From positions 22,573 through 86,572 of the forward strand of contig JAFEII010000014.1 of assembly GCA_017495165.1 (NCBI GenBank): DNA of 64,000 bases, in the 5' to 3' direction. The position numbers and the translations under genes were made by a program. This document shows, piece after piece, positions 55,220 through 64,000 of this stretch (position 1 is the first letter of the stretch; each line of letters begins with the position of its first letter). This DNA is from Hydromonas sp. (GTDB lineage Bacteria > Pseudomonadota > Gammaproteobacteria > Burkholderiales > Burkholderiaceae). The notes beneath the pieces are model-generated. The model was not told the DNA's origin, ran no database searches, and saw only the letters and a list, made by a program, of their open reading frames with translations.

Positions 55220-55306
55220 ATCGGCATTTGATTGGTTTGTTGACCGATTGATTGGTTCATTTTTTGATTTTGTAATCAATAGGTCAACTTTTAAAGATGA
55301 GGTGTT

Positions 55307-55984
55307 ATGAAAATTTTGCATTCAAAACCAACATTACGGGCAGTGTTGTTCGCGGTAGGCTTGACGAGTGCGCTCAACGCACATGCGGATGATGAAGCAC
55401 GTAAAGCGATTTTGGAGTTGCGCGTGCAACTTAAAGCGACGGTGCAAACCGTACAAGAGCAGCAAAATCAAATCACGCAACTCAATGAAGCGCTTGCCAA
55501 ATTGCGCGGCCAGCACGATGTGACCGCGAACACGGTTGGGCAGCTTAAAGCAGATCAGTCTGCGACGTATGATAGCGTGGACAAGCGATTGGTGGCTTTA
55601 GAGCCAATTCCAATCGAAGTGCAGGTACAAAAATCTTACGATGCAGCTGCATTGTTGCTGGAAAATAAAGACTATGCGGCCGCTTTAAAGGCGTTTGATG
55701 CGCATGCCAAAAAATTCCCACAAAGCGCCCAAATGGCCGATGTGAGGTATTCTCAAGGCTTTGCTGCATTTGCGTTGAACAATCAAAAACTCGCGGTGCA
55801 GCATTTAACGCGGTTTGTTGAACAGTATGCGACGCATGAAAAAATGCCTGATGCCCTGTTTGTTTTGGGCAATGCGCAACTCACTTTGAACAAAAAACCA
55901 GATGCAAATGCGACATTCAAAAAACTGATTGCGGCTTTTCCTGAACATGCCAACAGTCAAAAAGCGGCGCTTTTGTTGAAATAA
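55307..55984 (+). CDS. cpoB: cell division coordinator CpoB (YbgF)
   Basis: A 225-residue periplasmic protein. The signal peptide ends LNAHA-DDEA (about residue 27). A trimerising coiled coil follows (about 30-75, LRVQLKATVQTVQEQQNQITQLNEALAKLRG), then three TPR repeats from about 103 with YDAAALLLENKDYAAALKAFDAH, YSQGFAAFALNNQKLAVQHL and LFVLGNAQLTLNKKPDANATF. It couples Tol with PBP1B. It is the last gene of the operon and is followed by a terminator. Confidence 0.93.
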   Translation: MKILHSKPTLRAVLFAVGLTSALNAHADDEARKAILELRVQLKATVQTVQEQQNQITQLNEALAKLRGQHDVTANTVGQLKADQSATYDSVDKRLVALEPIPIEVQVQKSYDAAALLLENKDYAAALKAFDAHAKKFPQSAQMADVRYSQGFAAFALNNQKLAVQHLTRFVEQYATHEKMPDALFVLGNAQLTLNKKPDANATFKKLIAAFPEHANSQKAALLLK

Positions 55985-56044
55985 GATTGAAGGCGAATCA
56001 GTCCAAGTGCTCAAAGCAGTCCAGTTTTGGTTCATCTTAAAAAT

Positions 56045-56075
56045 AAAAATGCCAGTCGCAAGACTGGCATTTTTT
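56045..56075. terminator. terminator between cpoB and tex
   Basis: Stem AAAAATGCCAGTC/GACTGGCATTTTT with loop GCAA, between convergent genes; symmetric A/T-runs suggest use in both directions. Confidence 0.9.
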
Positions 56076-56101
56076 CGTGCGCTCATTTTAACCTAGCGCT
56101 T

Positions 56102-58468
56102 CTAGCGCTTTAACTTGGCAAACGCTGCCGCAAAAGCGGTTTCGGTTGCTGGTGCGTTGCTGCGTTGGCCGTTGTTGCGCGCCTCGGCTTGAGGCTCGCG
56201 TCGTCCACCACCCGAGCGGCTGGCGCGCGTGTTGACCACGCCGCTTTTACTCGCCATGTCAGGTTCATCGTCAAGGCGCATTGACAAACCAATTCGGCCG
56301 CGCTGCGCATCGACTTCCATGACTTTGACTTTGACCAATTGCCCAGTTTTAACCACTTCTCGCGGGTCTTCGACAAATTTATTGGCCAAGGCTGAAATGT
56401 GCACCAAGCCATCTTGATGCACGCCAATGTCAACGAATGCGCCAAAGTTGGCCACATTGGTAATCACGCCTTCTAAAATCATGCCCACAATCAAGTCTTT
56501 GATGTCTTCAACGCCGTCGGTGAATGTGGCGGTGGTAAATTCGCCACGCGGGTCACGGCCGGGTTTTTCGAGTTCGGTCAAAATATCCATGACGGTTGGC
56601 AGACCAAATTTTTCATCGGTAAATGCGGCGGCGGATACGCCGTTGAGCGCTTCTTTGTTGCCCATGACGTCTTTAATGCTTTGTTGAATTTTGGCGAGGA
56701 TTTTTTCAACCACTGGATAGGCTTCTGGGTGAACAGATGACGCATCCAGTGGGTTGGCGGCTTTGTCTGCGCTGTTGATGCGTAAAAAACCTGCGGCTTG
56801 CTCAAAGGTTTTCTCCCCCAAGCGCGGCACTTTTTTGAGCGCGTTGCGGTTGACAAATGCCCCGTTGGCATCGCGGTAGTCCACAATGTTTTTGGCCAAA
56901 ATGCTGTTAAGTCCTGATACATTGGCGAGCAGTTGCGTGGACGCTGTGTTGACGTCAACCCCAACTGCATTCACGCAATCCTCAACCACCACGGTGAGCG
57001 CACGTGCCAGTTCACGTTGGTTGACGTCGTGCTGATATTGCCCAACGCCAATTGCTTTTGGATCGATTTTGACCAATTCTGCCAAAGGGTCTTGCAAGCG
57101 GCGCGCAATTGATACCGCGCCGCGCAAGGTGACGTCTAAATCAGGGAATTCTTTTGCGGCCAATTCGGATGCGGAGTAAACCGATGCGCCAGCCTCGGAG
57201 ACCATGATTTTTTGGATGTTCAACTCTGGCACCATTTTCATTACTTCGGCGGCGAGTTTTTCGGTTTCGCGGCTGCCTGTGCCGTTGCCAATTGCGATTA
57301 AGTCCACGCCAAATTGCTTGGCCAATACGGCCAGACGGTGTACGGAACCCGCCCAGTCGTTGCGCGGTTGGAGCGGGTAAATGGTGTCGGTGGCCAATAC
57401 TTTTGAGGTCGCGTCAATCACAGCAACCTTGCAGCCCGTGCGAATGCCAGGGTCAAGCCCGATAATGGCTTTGTGCCCAGCGGGCGCTGCCAATAATAAG
57501 TCGCGCAGGTTTTTGCCAAACACGCTGATGGCTTCGGCGTCAGCCGCTTCGCGCAAATTGCCCAATAACTCGGTTTCTAAATGCATTTGGAGTTTGACGC
57601 GCCAAGACCAGCGGCAGCAGTTTAATAAAAACGCATCGCCAGCGCGGCCTTTGTCTTCAATCTCAAACTGCTGGGCAATTTGGGTTTCGCATGGGTGCGG
57701 CAAAACTTCTTCAAGTTCAGTCGATAAGCCCAAGCGCACGGTCAACATGCCTTCGTTGCGGCCACGGAAAAAAGCCAATGCGCGGTGCGAAGGCACGGTG
57801 GCGAGTTTTTCATCGTAGGCAAAGTAATCTTGGAATTTTTGGCCTTCAATTTCTTTGCCCGCAATAATGGCGGAATACACCACGCCGTTGCGGTTTAAAT
57901 AGTTGCGCAGATTGGCGAGTAATTCGGCATTCTCGGCAAACATTTCGGCCAAAATGTCGCGTGCGCCGTCAAGGGCTGCTTTGACATCAGCCACGCCTGC
58001 ATCCGTGTTAATAAACGCGCCAGCTTCGTCGTTTGGGTTTAAATTTGGATTGGCCAAAAGTGCCAAGGCCAAAGGCTCCAAGCCCGCTTCGCGTGCAATT
58101 TGGGCGCGGGTGCGGCGTTTGGGTTTGTAGGGCAAATATAAATCCTCAAGGCTTTGTTTGGTGCTGGCCGTGTCAATTGACTTAAATAAGTCGTCCGTGA
58201 GTTTGCCTTGCTCGTCAATTGATTTGATAATCGCGGCGCGACGGTCTTCTAGTTCACGCAAATACCCCAAACGCTCCTCTAAGTTGCGCAGCTGCGTGTC
58301 GTCCAGTCCGTTGGTCACCTCTTTGCGGTAACGAGAGATGAACGGCACGGTTGCACCTTCATCAAGCAAAGTGATGGTGGCCAGAACTTGTTGGGGTTTA
58401 ATCTGCAAATCAAGTGCGATTTGAGGGATAATACGGCTTTGCAGAACATCTGCGGCAATTGTACTCAT
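56102..58468 (-). CDS. tex: Tex family S1 RNA-binding protein
   Basis: A 788-residue nucleic-acid-binding protein involved in transcription and RNA processing. It begins with an HTH-rich region with [14 protein letters not shown] and [18 protein letters not shown], followed by the YqgF/RuvC-like domain ([18 protein letters not shown]), the helix-hairpin-helix region ([17 protein letters not shown] and [18 protein letters not shown]) and the S1 domain ([15 protein letters not shown]...GLVHISAL). The basic tail (GGRRE...) is typical. AAGG lies before the ATG. Its start codon is only 15 bp from the divergent lipoprotein gene. Confidence 0.96.
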   Translation of the reverse strand: MSTIAADVLQSRIIPQIALDLQIKPQQVLATITLLDEGATVPFISRYRKEVTNGLDDTQLRNLEERLGYLRELEDRRAAIIKSIDEQGKLTDDLFKSIDTASTKQSLEDLYLPYKPKRRTRAQIAREAGLEPLALALLANPNLNPNDEAGAFINTDAGVADVKAALDGARDILAEMFAENAELLANLRNYLNRNGVVYSAIIAGKEIEGQKFQDYFAYDEKLATVPSHRALAFFRGRNEGMLTVRLGLSTELEEVLPHPCETQIAQQFEIEDKGRAGDAFLLNCCRWSWRVKLQMHLETELLGNLREAADAEAISVFGKNLRDLLLAAPAGHKAIIGLDPGIRTGCKVAVIDATSKVLATDTIYPLQPRNDWAGSVHRLAVLAKQFGVDLIAIGNGTGSRETEKLAAEVMKMVPELNIQKIMVSEAGASVYSASELAAKEFPDLDVTLRGAVSIARRLQDPLAELVKIDPKAIGVGQYQHDVNQRELARALTVVVEDCVNAVGVDVNTASTQLLANVSGLNSILAKNIVDYRDANGAFVNRNALKKVPRLGEKTFEQAAGFLRINSADKAANPLDASSVHPEAYPVVEKILAKIQQSIKDVMGNKEALNGVSAAAFTDEKFGLPTVMDILTELEKPGRDPRGEFTTATFTDGVEDIKDLIVGMILEGVITNVANFGAFVDIGVHQDGLVHISALANKFVEDPREVVKTGQLVKVKVMEVDAQRGRIGLSMRLDDEPDMASKSGVVNTRASRSGGGRREPQAEARNNGQRSNAPATETAFAAAFAKLKR

Positions 58469-58483
58469 ACGGTTTAACCTTTT

Positions 58484-59137
58484 ATGTCAAAAAATATTAC
58501 AAAATCACTTTTAAAAAATGTTGCGTATTGTGCCACATTTGCCTTGTTATCGGGGTGTGCGCTGACGAGTTTAAACGTTGCAGAAGATTTGTTGGCGCCA
58601 AGCACCGTGCTGCTTCAGTCTCAAACAATCAACTCTACCAAGTCTGCACAGCTCATGGAACAGTTTGCGCTTGAGCAGCAAGCGCTCGCGGATGCATCGT
58701 TGCTCAATATTGAGGCCATTTGCCAGCCAAAATTTTTGGTTTTTAAATGCATAAATGATGCAAAAAAAGCCAGAAACGAGCGTTGGGACGCTGCACAAAT
58801 TAATTTGACTGCAGCCAGATTGTATTTGCGCACGCAAGAGGCCAATCAAACCAAAGTTGATTTGTTAAATAAAGTCGCAGCGCATGAGGCAGCAGAGAAA
58901 CTGAATGCGCCAAACCGCGCTGCGAATGCGAAAGCATTTCAGGCAAAATACAATGCGTACGTCAAACGCCAAGCCGATTATGCGGCACAACAAGCTGCAC
59001 AAGCGCCTGAGCGAGCGGCAAGCGCGGCGGCGTTTAATGAGCGCGTGAGTGTGATTGAGGCCATCAAGGCCAAACGGGTGGCGGACAATGCAAAACGTGT
59101 GGCCGAAGCCGAGGCAAAAAGACTGGCGGAGGAGTGA
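58484..59137 (+). CDS. putative lipoprotein with C-terminal charged coiled coil
   Basis: A 217-residue protein. Signal and lipobox: FALLSGC, Cys25. The central region has two Cys ([22 protein letters not shown]), followed by a long Ala/Arg/Lys/Glu-rich helix. The C-x(n)-C-x(n)-AKxxR pattern recalls uncharacterised envelope proteins of Burkholderiales, but I cannot name a function. The divergent tex starts just 15 bp away, so promoters must overlap coding DNA. No Shine-Dalgarno sequence is visible. The protein ends RLAEE. Confidence 0.72.
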   Translation: MSKNITKSLLKNVAYCATFALLSGCALTSLNVAEDLLAPSTVLLQSQTINSTKSAQLMEQFALEQQALADASLLNIEAICQPKFLVFKCINDAKKARNERWDAAQINLTAARLYLRTQEANQTKVDLLNKVAAHEAAEKLNAPNRAANAKAFQAKYNAYVKRQADYAAQQAAQAPERAASAAAFNERVSVIEAIKAKRVADNAKRVAEAEAKRLAEE

Positions 59138-59258
59138 GCTTGTGTGTTGTTTATTGATAATGCGTAAAATGCGTAAATTTATTTGGGTTTACGTAATTTT
59201 ATGAAAACCAATCAAGCTGTTGGTATATTTGCAAATTGGGTTGACATCAGAACTAAAG

Positions 59259-59365
59259 TGTCAGAATTAACCAAGTTATTTACATCACCCTAAGTAAAAG
59301 AAGTCATGTAATATCTCAAATGGTGTTTTGTTGTCCAAGCCTTTATGTGGCTTATTGGTTTGTGG
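59259..59365 (-). pseudogene. remnant of an IS transposase 3' end
   Basis: On the minus strand the frame ending at 59285 reads KPHKGLDNKTPFEILHDFF and a stop, the usual C-terminus of DDE transposases of the IS3/IS481 kind. Downstream of the stop, TGTCAGAATTAACC at 59259 looks like a terminal inverted repeat. Homology stops at about 59365, so only the end of the element remains. The rest of 59138-59609 contains GC-rich sequence of unclear origin and no gene I can support. Confidence 0.72.
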
Positions 59366-59609
59366 CCGCGCAGCGCGGGTAAACGTTTCACAAGCGTCAC
59401 GCGCTCAAAATTTGTCAAGCGTCGGGCGACGGACGTGACACGCAAGCGCTGATTCGGTTTTGGTTTTGTAGGCTTGGCTTTGGTGTTTACCCCAAATCTA
59501 TTGCCTCAATAGTGGCGTTAATTTTGTTTGTTTGCGCATTTGCATGGTTTAAAAACCCTTGATGGGTTTGTACATAACGAGGTTGATTCTTACACCTAAA
59601 GGAGTGGGA

Positions 59610-61463
59610 ATGAAGTTTCAATTAGAGCTTTTTGAGCATTTGGCATATTCTGGACAGCACGAGCTTGCAGCCCGTGAGTTGCTTGACTTGCTGCGCATTT
59701 TGGATAGCAATTACGGCGTGTTAAACGCCGATTTTAGTGCCACGTCGGTTAAGGCGATGCAAGTGACGCCAGATATGGTTGATTTACATGTGTTGACTCG
59801 AATTGCTGCGGCGACTTCGACTTTGTTTTCAAATAAAGACTTTAATTTTTCTCATGAAGGTTTGTCACTGGTGATGCAATGGCATCGCTGGTTGTCGACC
59901 ATTTTTGCCGTAAGTCCGTTTCGCAATGCGGATCATGTGCTGCGCTCGTTTAATCAAAATGGTTTTGAGTTGGATAATATTCAGGTAAGTGACAAAGATT
60001 TTCCTAAGTTTTGCGCGTTGTATTCGCCTGAGTCTGAGGTGCATATTGATGTGGATGCGCTTTGGAACAGTAATAAAGTTTTGGCGGCTAATTTGTTTTT
60101 AACTTTGATGTCGCCGCGCTTTTTGGCCAGCCCAGCTGCGCACGCCAAACGTGAAGCGCTTTTGCGTTGGCTGCCAGAGCGTTTGCCTGAGATTGACAGT
60201 ATTGACAATTTGCCAAGCGGCATTTTGCACGATGTTTATATGCATTGCAGTTACTCTGGTTATGAAGGCAAACACAATATCAAGCGCGCCGTGAACACCA
60301 TGTTGCGCCGCAAGATTGAGTCTTGGGGGATTGTGGACATCAATACCCCAGCGTCGCGCCCTGAGTCTGGTAAACCTGTGATGTTGGTGGTGGTTGAGTG
60401 GTTTAGCGCTGGTCATTCTGTGTATCGCGTTTTGTCTAAAGCCATGCGCAAAATGCGCGACCAATTCCACATGATTGGCATGGGCGCGATGAACACCACG
60501 GATGAGGCTGGGCGTGAGTTGTTTGATGAATTTATTGAGCTCGATATGAGCACTGGGCTTGAAAGCTTTTTGCGTCAAGTAAGCCGTGTGTCGATTGAAC
60601 GTGATGCACAAGTGCTGTATATGCCAAGCGTTGGCATGTTCCAGACCACCATGTTCTTGGCCAATTTACGGGTTGCGCCAATCCAAATCACCACACTTGG
60701 ACATTCGGCCAGTACGTTTGCGTCGCAAATGGATTATTTTGTGATTGATGAAGATTTTGTGGGCGACGATGCGTGTTTCTCTGAAACCGTGATTAAAATG
60801 CCTGTGGATGCGTTCCCATTCATTCCATCAATCGCGATTCCTGGGGAACTCAAAAAAGCGCCGTTGCGCCGCAACCCAGAAGTGGTTCAAATCGCAATGG
60901 CTGCGACCACGATGAAGCTTAATCCACAGTTTTTAGAAACCTGCCGCGCAATCGTGGATCGCTCGCCCGTTAAGATTCATTTCCAATTTTTTATTGGTCA
61001 AGCGCAAGGCTTGATGTGGCCACAAGTGGCCAACGTGGTGCAGCGCTTTATGGGCGAACACGCAACGGTGAACCGCCATCAAGGTTATGGCGACTATTTA
61101 AATCGCTTGGCTGAGTGTGATTTGTATGCCAATCCGTTCCCTTTTGGCAATATGAATGGGATTGCAGACATGATGTCGGTTGGTTTGGTTGGTGTGTGTA
61201 AATCCGGCCGCGAGCCGCACGAACACATTGATGAAGGTTTGTTTGCGCGTTTGGGCATGCCTGATTGGTTGGTGACGCGCACGAATGAAGCGTACATTGA
61301 AGCGGTGTTGCGCTTGGTGACTCAAGACGAAGAGCGCTTGGCGATTCGTGAAAAATTAGGGGCTCATATTTCTGTAGAGCGCTTGTATACTGGGCGTGAA
61401 GAGTTGTTTGGTTTGGCGGTTGAAAAGCTTTACCATGACAAATTGGTGAGCCAAGGGCAATAA
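59610..61463 (+). CDS. HMW1C-type cytoplasmic N-glycosyltransferase (GT41)
   Basis: A 617-residue enzyme that matches the HMW1C/NGT family from end to end. Helical N-terminal domain, then a GT-B fold. WFSAGHSVYR holds His269, GHSAST follows, CFSETVIKMPVDAFPFIPS matches the family signature, and TTMKLNPQFLE holds Lys436. RHQGYGDYL holds His490, PFPFGNMNGIADM holds Asn516, and SGREPHEHIDEGLFARLG is typical. These match residues reported for UDP-sugar binding and catalysis in A. pleuropneumoniae HMW1C (His277, Lys441, His495, Asn521). The family transfers glucose or galactose to Asn in N-X-S/T sites of adhesins. AAAGGAG precedes the chosen ATG. No adhesin is in the window. Confidence 0.9.
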   Translation: MKFQLELFEHLAYSGQHELAARELLDLLRILDSNYGVLNADFSATSVKAMQVTPDMVDLHVLTRIAAATSTLFSNKDFNFSHEGLSLVMQWHRWLSTIFAVSPFRNADHVLRSFNQNGFELDNIQVSDKDFPKFCALYSPESEVHIDVDALWNSNKVLAANLFLTLMSPRFLASPAAHAKREALLRWLPERLPEIDSIDNLPSGILHDVYMHCSYSGYEGKHNIKRAVNTMLRRKIESWGIVDINTPASRPESGKPVMLVVVEWFSAGHSVYRVLSKAMRKMRDQFHMIGMGAMNTTDEAGRELFDEFIELDMSTGLESFLRQVSRVSIERDAQVLYMPSVGMFQTTMFLANLRVAPIQITTLGHSASTFASQMDYFVIDEDFVGDDACFSETVIKMPVDAFPFIPSIAIPGELKKAPLRRNPEVVQIAMAATTMKLNPQFLETCRAIVDRSPVKIHFQFFIGQAQGLMWPQVANVVQRFMGEHATVNRHQGYGDYLNRLAECDLYANPFPFGNMNGIADMMSVGLVGVCKSGREPHEHIDEGLFARLGMPDWLVTRTNEAYIEAVLRLVTQDEERLAIREKLGAHISVERLYTGREELFGLAVEKLYHDKLVSQGQ

Positions 61464-61532
61464 TTCAAATGTGATTTTTAAAGCCGTTCTTTTTTAAAGG
61501 GTGGCTTTTTAATGACTTCGATTTTTGGGTAG

Positions 61533-62537
61533 ATGGAAGAAATGAAAAAAATGAAAAAGTGCTGCGTGATTGGTGGCGATGGTTTTATTGGGCGCTATTT
61601 GAGTCAAGCGCTGGTCGCTTCTGGGCGTGAAGTATTGGTGCTTGGGCGCAAAGCGACGAGTGATTTTCAGCATGAACATGTGAGTTATCAATCGGTTGAT
61701 GCGAATGATTTTGGCGCGCTCAAACATATTTTGAGTACGTGCGATGAGCTGGTTGACTTGGCTTTTGCCACTGTACCCAAAACCAGTTTTAGTGACCCCA
61801 TTTTTGATTTGCAATCAAATCTGCCTCGGGTGGTTGGCCTGCTTGAGTTACTCACAGACTTGCCCAATATCACAAAAATCATTTTTACCTCATCAGGCGG
61901 TACGGTTTATGGCCACGCCAAGCAGTTGCCCATTTCTGAAAATGCTGAAACCGAGCCTGTGTCGCCGTATGGCATCACGAAGTTAACCATTGAACGCTAC
62001 GCTTTGATGTACCACCGTTTGCATAATCTGCCTGTGGTGATTGTGCGTCCAGCCAATGCGTATGGGCATGGCCAGCAACCCTTTATTGGGCAAGGCTTTA
62101 TTGCCACAGCGATGGGGCAGATTTTACACGGTCAGGAAGTGACTGTGTTTGGCCAGACTGGAACGATTCGCGACTATATTCATGTTAAAGATGTTGCGCG
62201 CGGCTTTGTGGCGGCTTTGGACTTTGGTCAAAATGGCGATGTGCTTAATGTGGGGAGCGGGGTTGGTTTGTCGAATAAAGACGTGCTTGATTTGATTCGC
62301 CCTATGGCGCAGGCGGCGGGTTATCCGCTTAAAGTGAAGCACGAGGCTGAGCGTAAGTTTGACGTGTCCGCAAATGTACTTAATTTTGGCCGTTTGTTGA
62401 GTCGTTCGGGCTGGATTCCAACTATTAAAATGGCGCAAGGCTTGACTGAAATGTGGCACGGTTTGGCGCTTCAGGCTTTGCGTGACGCGCAGATGCAAAA
62501 AAATACCAACTCGACTGTGAATCGCGTTAAAGAATAA
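61533..62537 (+). CDS. NAD-dependent sugar-nucleotide epimerase/dehydratase (extended SDR)
   Basis: A 334-residue GalE-like protein. NAD motif CVIGGDGFIGRYL, TSSGGTVYG (catalytic Thr/Ser), YGITKLTIERYA (YxxxK), RPANAYGHGQQPFIGQGFI, RDYIHVKDVA and NVGSG all fit the family. It probably acts on a UDP- or dTDP-linked hexose; the exact reaction cannot be read off. Three in-frame ATGs (61533, 61542, 61551) are possible. It follows the NGT gene by 69 bp with only a weak hairpin between, and precedes a GT4 enzyme, so it may supply a donor sugar for them. Confidence 0.88.
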   Translation: MEEMKKMKKCCVIGGDGFIGRYLSQALVASGREVLVLGRKATSDFQHEHVSYQSVDANDFGALKHILSTCDELVDLAFATVPKTSFSDPIFDLQSNLPRVVGLLELLTDLPNITKIIFTSSGGTVYGHAKQLPISENAETEPVSPYGITKLTIERYALMYHRLHNLPVVIVRPANAYGHGQQPFIGQGFIATAMGQILHGQEVTVFGQTGTIRDYIHVKDVARGFVAALDFGQNGDVLNVGSGVGLSNKDVLDLIRPMAQAAGYPLKVKHEAERKFDVSANVLNFGRLLSRSGWIPTIKMAQGLTEMWHGLALQALRDAQMQKNTNSTVNRVKE

Positions 62538-62648
62538 GCAACAAGCAAGCAATAAATAACAACCTCATTTTTAGGTGTTTGGTTTTTGGGTGTTTAGATG
62601 TTTGGGTTCCAACTTTTCTGATTGATGGCTTTTAATAAAAGGCAAAAG

Positions 62649-63833
62649 ATGACCACTTGGTTTGATGTGAGCACCACGATTTACTTTCCACCACCAGCGA
62701 TTGGTATTCCACGGGTTGAGATGAGTTTGCTCGAGCACCTTACGCTCAATGATGCGGCCAATTTGCATTACTGCGCCTACCATCAAGCGACGGATCGCTA
62801 TTACGAAGTGGCGAAAGCGGATGTGATGAAATTTGTTCATCGGCATCAACACAAAACCACGGAACCGATTGAAAACATCGCGTTTTTGACTGGCTCGAAC
62901 GGGCAACTTGAACAAGATGATATTTTTTGTGCAGGCGACACATTTATTTCGGTGGGGTTTAATTGGCGTGCCAATCTGGGTAATTTGGCGCGAATTTATG
63001 GGATACGTCAGCGGCTGGGGTTGAGGGTTGTGATGTGTTGTCACGATATCATCCCAATTAAGTTCACTCATTTTGTCCCAGGAATGGAGTCGTATTACGC
63101 GCCGTACATTGAAGATATGGGCAAAAACGCTGATCATATTTTGTGCGATTCGCACCACACCCGAATGGATTTAATCGTATGGCTTGAGTCAAAAGACGTT
63201 TTGCCACCTAAATTAAGCATTTTCCCGCTGGGTTGTGAATTGCAGGCCAACTACAGCGGCGAGTGGGGCGATAAAATAGCGCCATTTAAAAACACGCCTT
63301 ACATTATGTTGGTTTCAACGATTGAGAAACGCAAAAACCACGCGATTATTTGTCAGGCCTACAAAATATTGTGGGAGCAGGGCGTTACCAACTTGCCACA
63401 TATCTTGTTTGTGGGCGGCATTGGTCATGGTGGCGCAGAGCTGATGACGGATATTCAATCTGACCAACAGTTGCACCACCAAGTGAGCGTTGTTTCTGGG
63501 TTAAGAGACGATGATTTGAGCATGCTGTATCATAATTGTTTGTTTAGTGTTTACCCGTCATTGTATGAAGGTTTTGGCTTGCCAATTGCTGAGAGTTTGG
63601 GGTATGGCAAATTGTGCTTAACCTCGACGTCCAGCTCCATGCCTGAGGTTGGCGGTATTTTTGCTGAATATGCAGACCCGTATGATGCAAATGCTTGGGC
63701 ACGTTTGATTTTGCGTTATACGCAGTTTCCTGAACAGCTTGTATACCGCGAGCGTTATATTGCGGTTGGTTATGAGTCGCCAACGTGGCAAGCGGCTGCG
63801 GCGCATTTGCTCAAAGCGTCGGTGATGTTTTAA
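62649..63833 (+). CDS. GT4-family glycosyltransferase
   Basis: A 394-residue GT-B enzyme. The N-terminal domain opens WFDVSTTIYFPPPAIGIPRVE, a start often seen in polysaccharide-linked GT4 enzymes, then CCHDIIPIKFTHFVP. The C-terminal donor domain has STIEKRKNH, FVGGIGHGG and the EX7E-like motif PSLYEGFGLPIAESLGYG. Acceptor and donor unknown. ATG 62649 is chosen (AAAAGG upstream); upstream in-frame ATGs at 62622 and 62625 are possible. It could extend a glycan begun by the NGT, or belong to a capsule or LPS cluster beyond the edge. Confidence 0.88.
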   Translation: MTTWFDVSTTIYFPPPAIGIPRVEMSLLEHLTLNDAANLHYCAYHQATDRYYEVAKADVMKFVHRHQHKTTEPIENIAFLTGSNGQLEQDDIFCAGDTFISVGFNWRANLGNLARIYGIRQRLGLRVVMCCHDIIPIKFTHFVPGMESYYAPYIEDMGKNADHILCDSHHTRMDLIVWLESKDVLPPKLSIFPLGCELQANYSGEWGDKIAPFKNTPYIMLVSTIEKRKNHAIICQAYKILWEQGVTNLPHILFVGGIGHGGAELMTDIQSDQQLHHQVSVVSGLRDDDLSMLYHNCLFSVYPSLYEGFGLPIAESLGYGKLCLTSTSSSMPEVGGIFAEYADPYDANAWARLILRYTQFPEQLVYRERYIAVGYESPTWQAAAAHLLKASVMF

Positions 63834-63889
63834 GCGGGGATTTGAGTCTGCTATTTATTTGTTTTTGAGGGCAAATGCCAAATGACACC

Positions 63890-63946
63890 TCAACAAAACC
63901 CCCAACAAAAAACCAGCGTTCAACGCTGGCTTTTTGTTGGGGGTTT
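63890..63946 (+). terminator. strong terminator after the GT4 gene
   Basis: Long hairpin: CCAGCG/CGCTGG core with outer arms AACAAAAA/TTTTTGTT and ACCCCC/GGGGGT. It closes the three-gene sugar cluster. Confidence 0.88.
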
Positions 63947-64000
63947 GTCCCATCCTATAATAGGTTGACACAACCGAGCGAGTAGCTCAGGAGTGTCCGA
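63947..64000 (+). other. window tail with a possible promoter
   Basis: TATAAT at 63956-63961 and TTGACA at 63963-63968 suggest that a new transcript begins here or just past the edge. Too short to say what it serves. Confidence 0.3.

Noticed and set aside
59366..59609. GC-rich stretch after the IS remnant as a small RNA gene
   Set aside because: Several short inverted pieces occur, but no promoter-terminator pair or single stable fold could be supported by eye.
63956..64000. Start of a tRNA or structured RNA at the right edge
   Set aside because: GAGTAGCTCAGGAG resembles a tRNA D-arm, but only about 40 bases are available and the acceptor strand cannot be checked.

Overview
The window looks like a chromosomal segment of a betaproteobacterium of the order Burkholderiales with roughly balanced base composition. 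The evidence is the gene orders aceE-aceF-lpdA (with a lipoyl domain fused to the E3 subunit), pcnB-folK-panB-panC, fabG/acpP/fabF and tolQRAB-pal-cpoB, together with protein sequences of betaproteobacterial type. I do not assign a genus. No rRNA, CRISPR array, prophage or complete classical insertion sequence is visible. One tRNA (Leu, anticodon CAG) is present.

Layout. 1-6.4 kb: pyruvate dehydrogenase complex, with aceE cut by the window edge and a small ABM-domain gene between aceE and aceF. 6.4-8.4 kb: a repeat-rich island around an AT-rich gene of unknown function. 8.4-12.3 kb: pcnB, folK, panB, panC. 12.5-15.3 kb, minus strand: a TetR regulator, a CurA-like reductase and an Old Yellow Enzyme, with a palindromic operator candidate; this looks like an electrophile-response operon. 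15.5-18.3 kb: an L,D-transpeptidase-fold protein, grpE, a MITE-like repeat, mobA and a TSUP transporter. 18.5-25 kb: an AddB/AddA-type recombination nuclease-helicase pair. 25.4-27.2 kb: ilvD. 27.2-30.7 kb: an accessory island with an AT-rich ATPase/TOPRIM-like gene resembling OLD-type defence proteins, then a REP-associated tyrosine transposase (RAYT) surrounded by REP palindromes, one of them inside its own reading frame. 30.7-38.3 kb: an HD protein, a YkgJ protein, an ABC-F ATPase, a cold-shock protein, clpS-clpA, recR and tRNA-Leu. 38.4-45.8 kb: rnr, fabG, mdh, a GntR regulator, acpP and fabF. 46-51.4 kb: argD-argF, two envelope genes, exonuclease III and an aromatic aminotransferase. 51.5-56 kb: the complete Tol-Pal system. 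56-59.1 kb: tex and a lipoprotein. 59.1-63.8 kb: an IS remnant, then an HMW1C-type N-glycosyltransferase, a sugar-nucleotide epimerase/dehydratase and a GT4 glycosyltransferase.

The strongest candidates for new biology are three. (a) The HMW1C-type glycosyltransferase locus at 59.6-63.8 kb keeps the catalytic residues of cytoplasmic N-glycosyltransferases and sits beside two sugar genes. (b) The RAYT/REP system shows at least four palindrome families with a common GTAG/CTAC foot, a REP inside the RAYT gene, and short tandem repeats that grow from REP borders. (c) The REP-bounded AT-rich ATPase/TOPRIM-like gene is a possible stand-alone defence gene. Functional statements rest on motif reading and remembered family knowledge; no database search was run.
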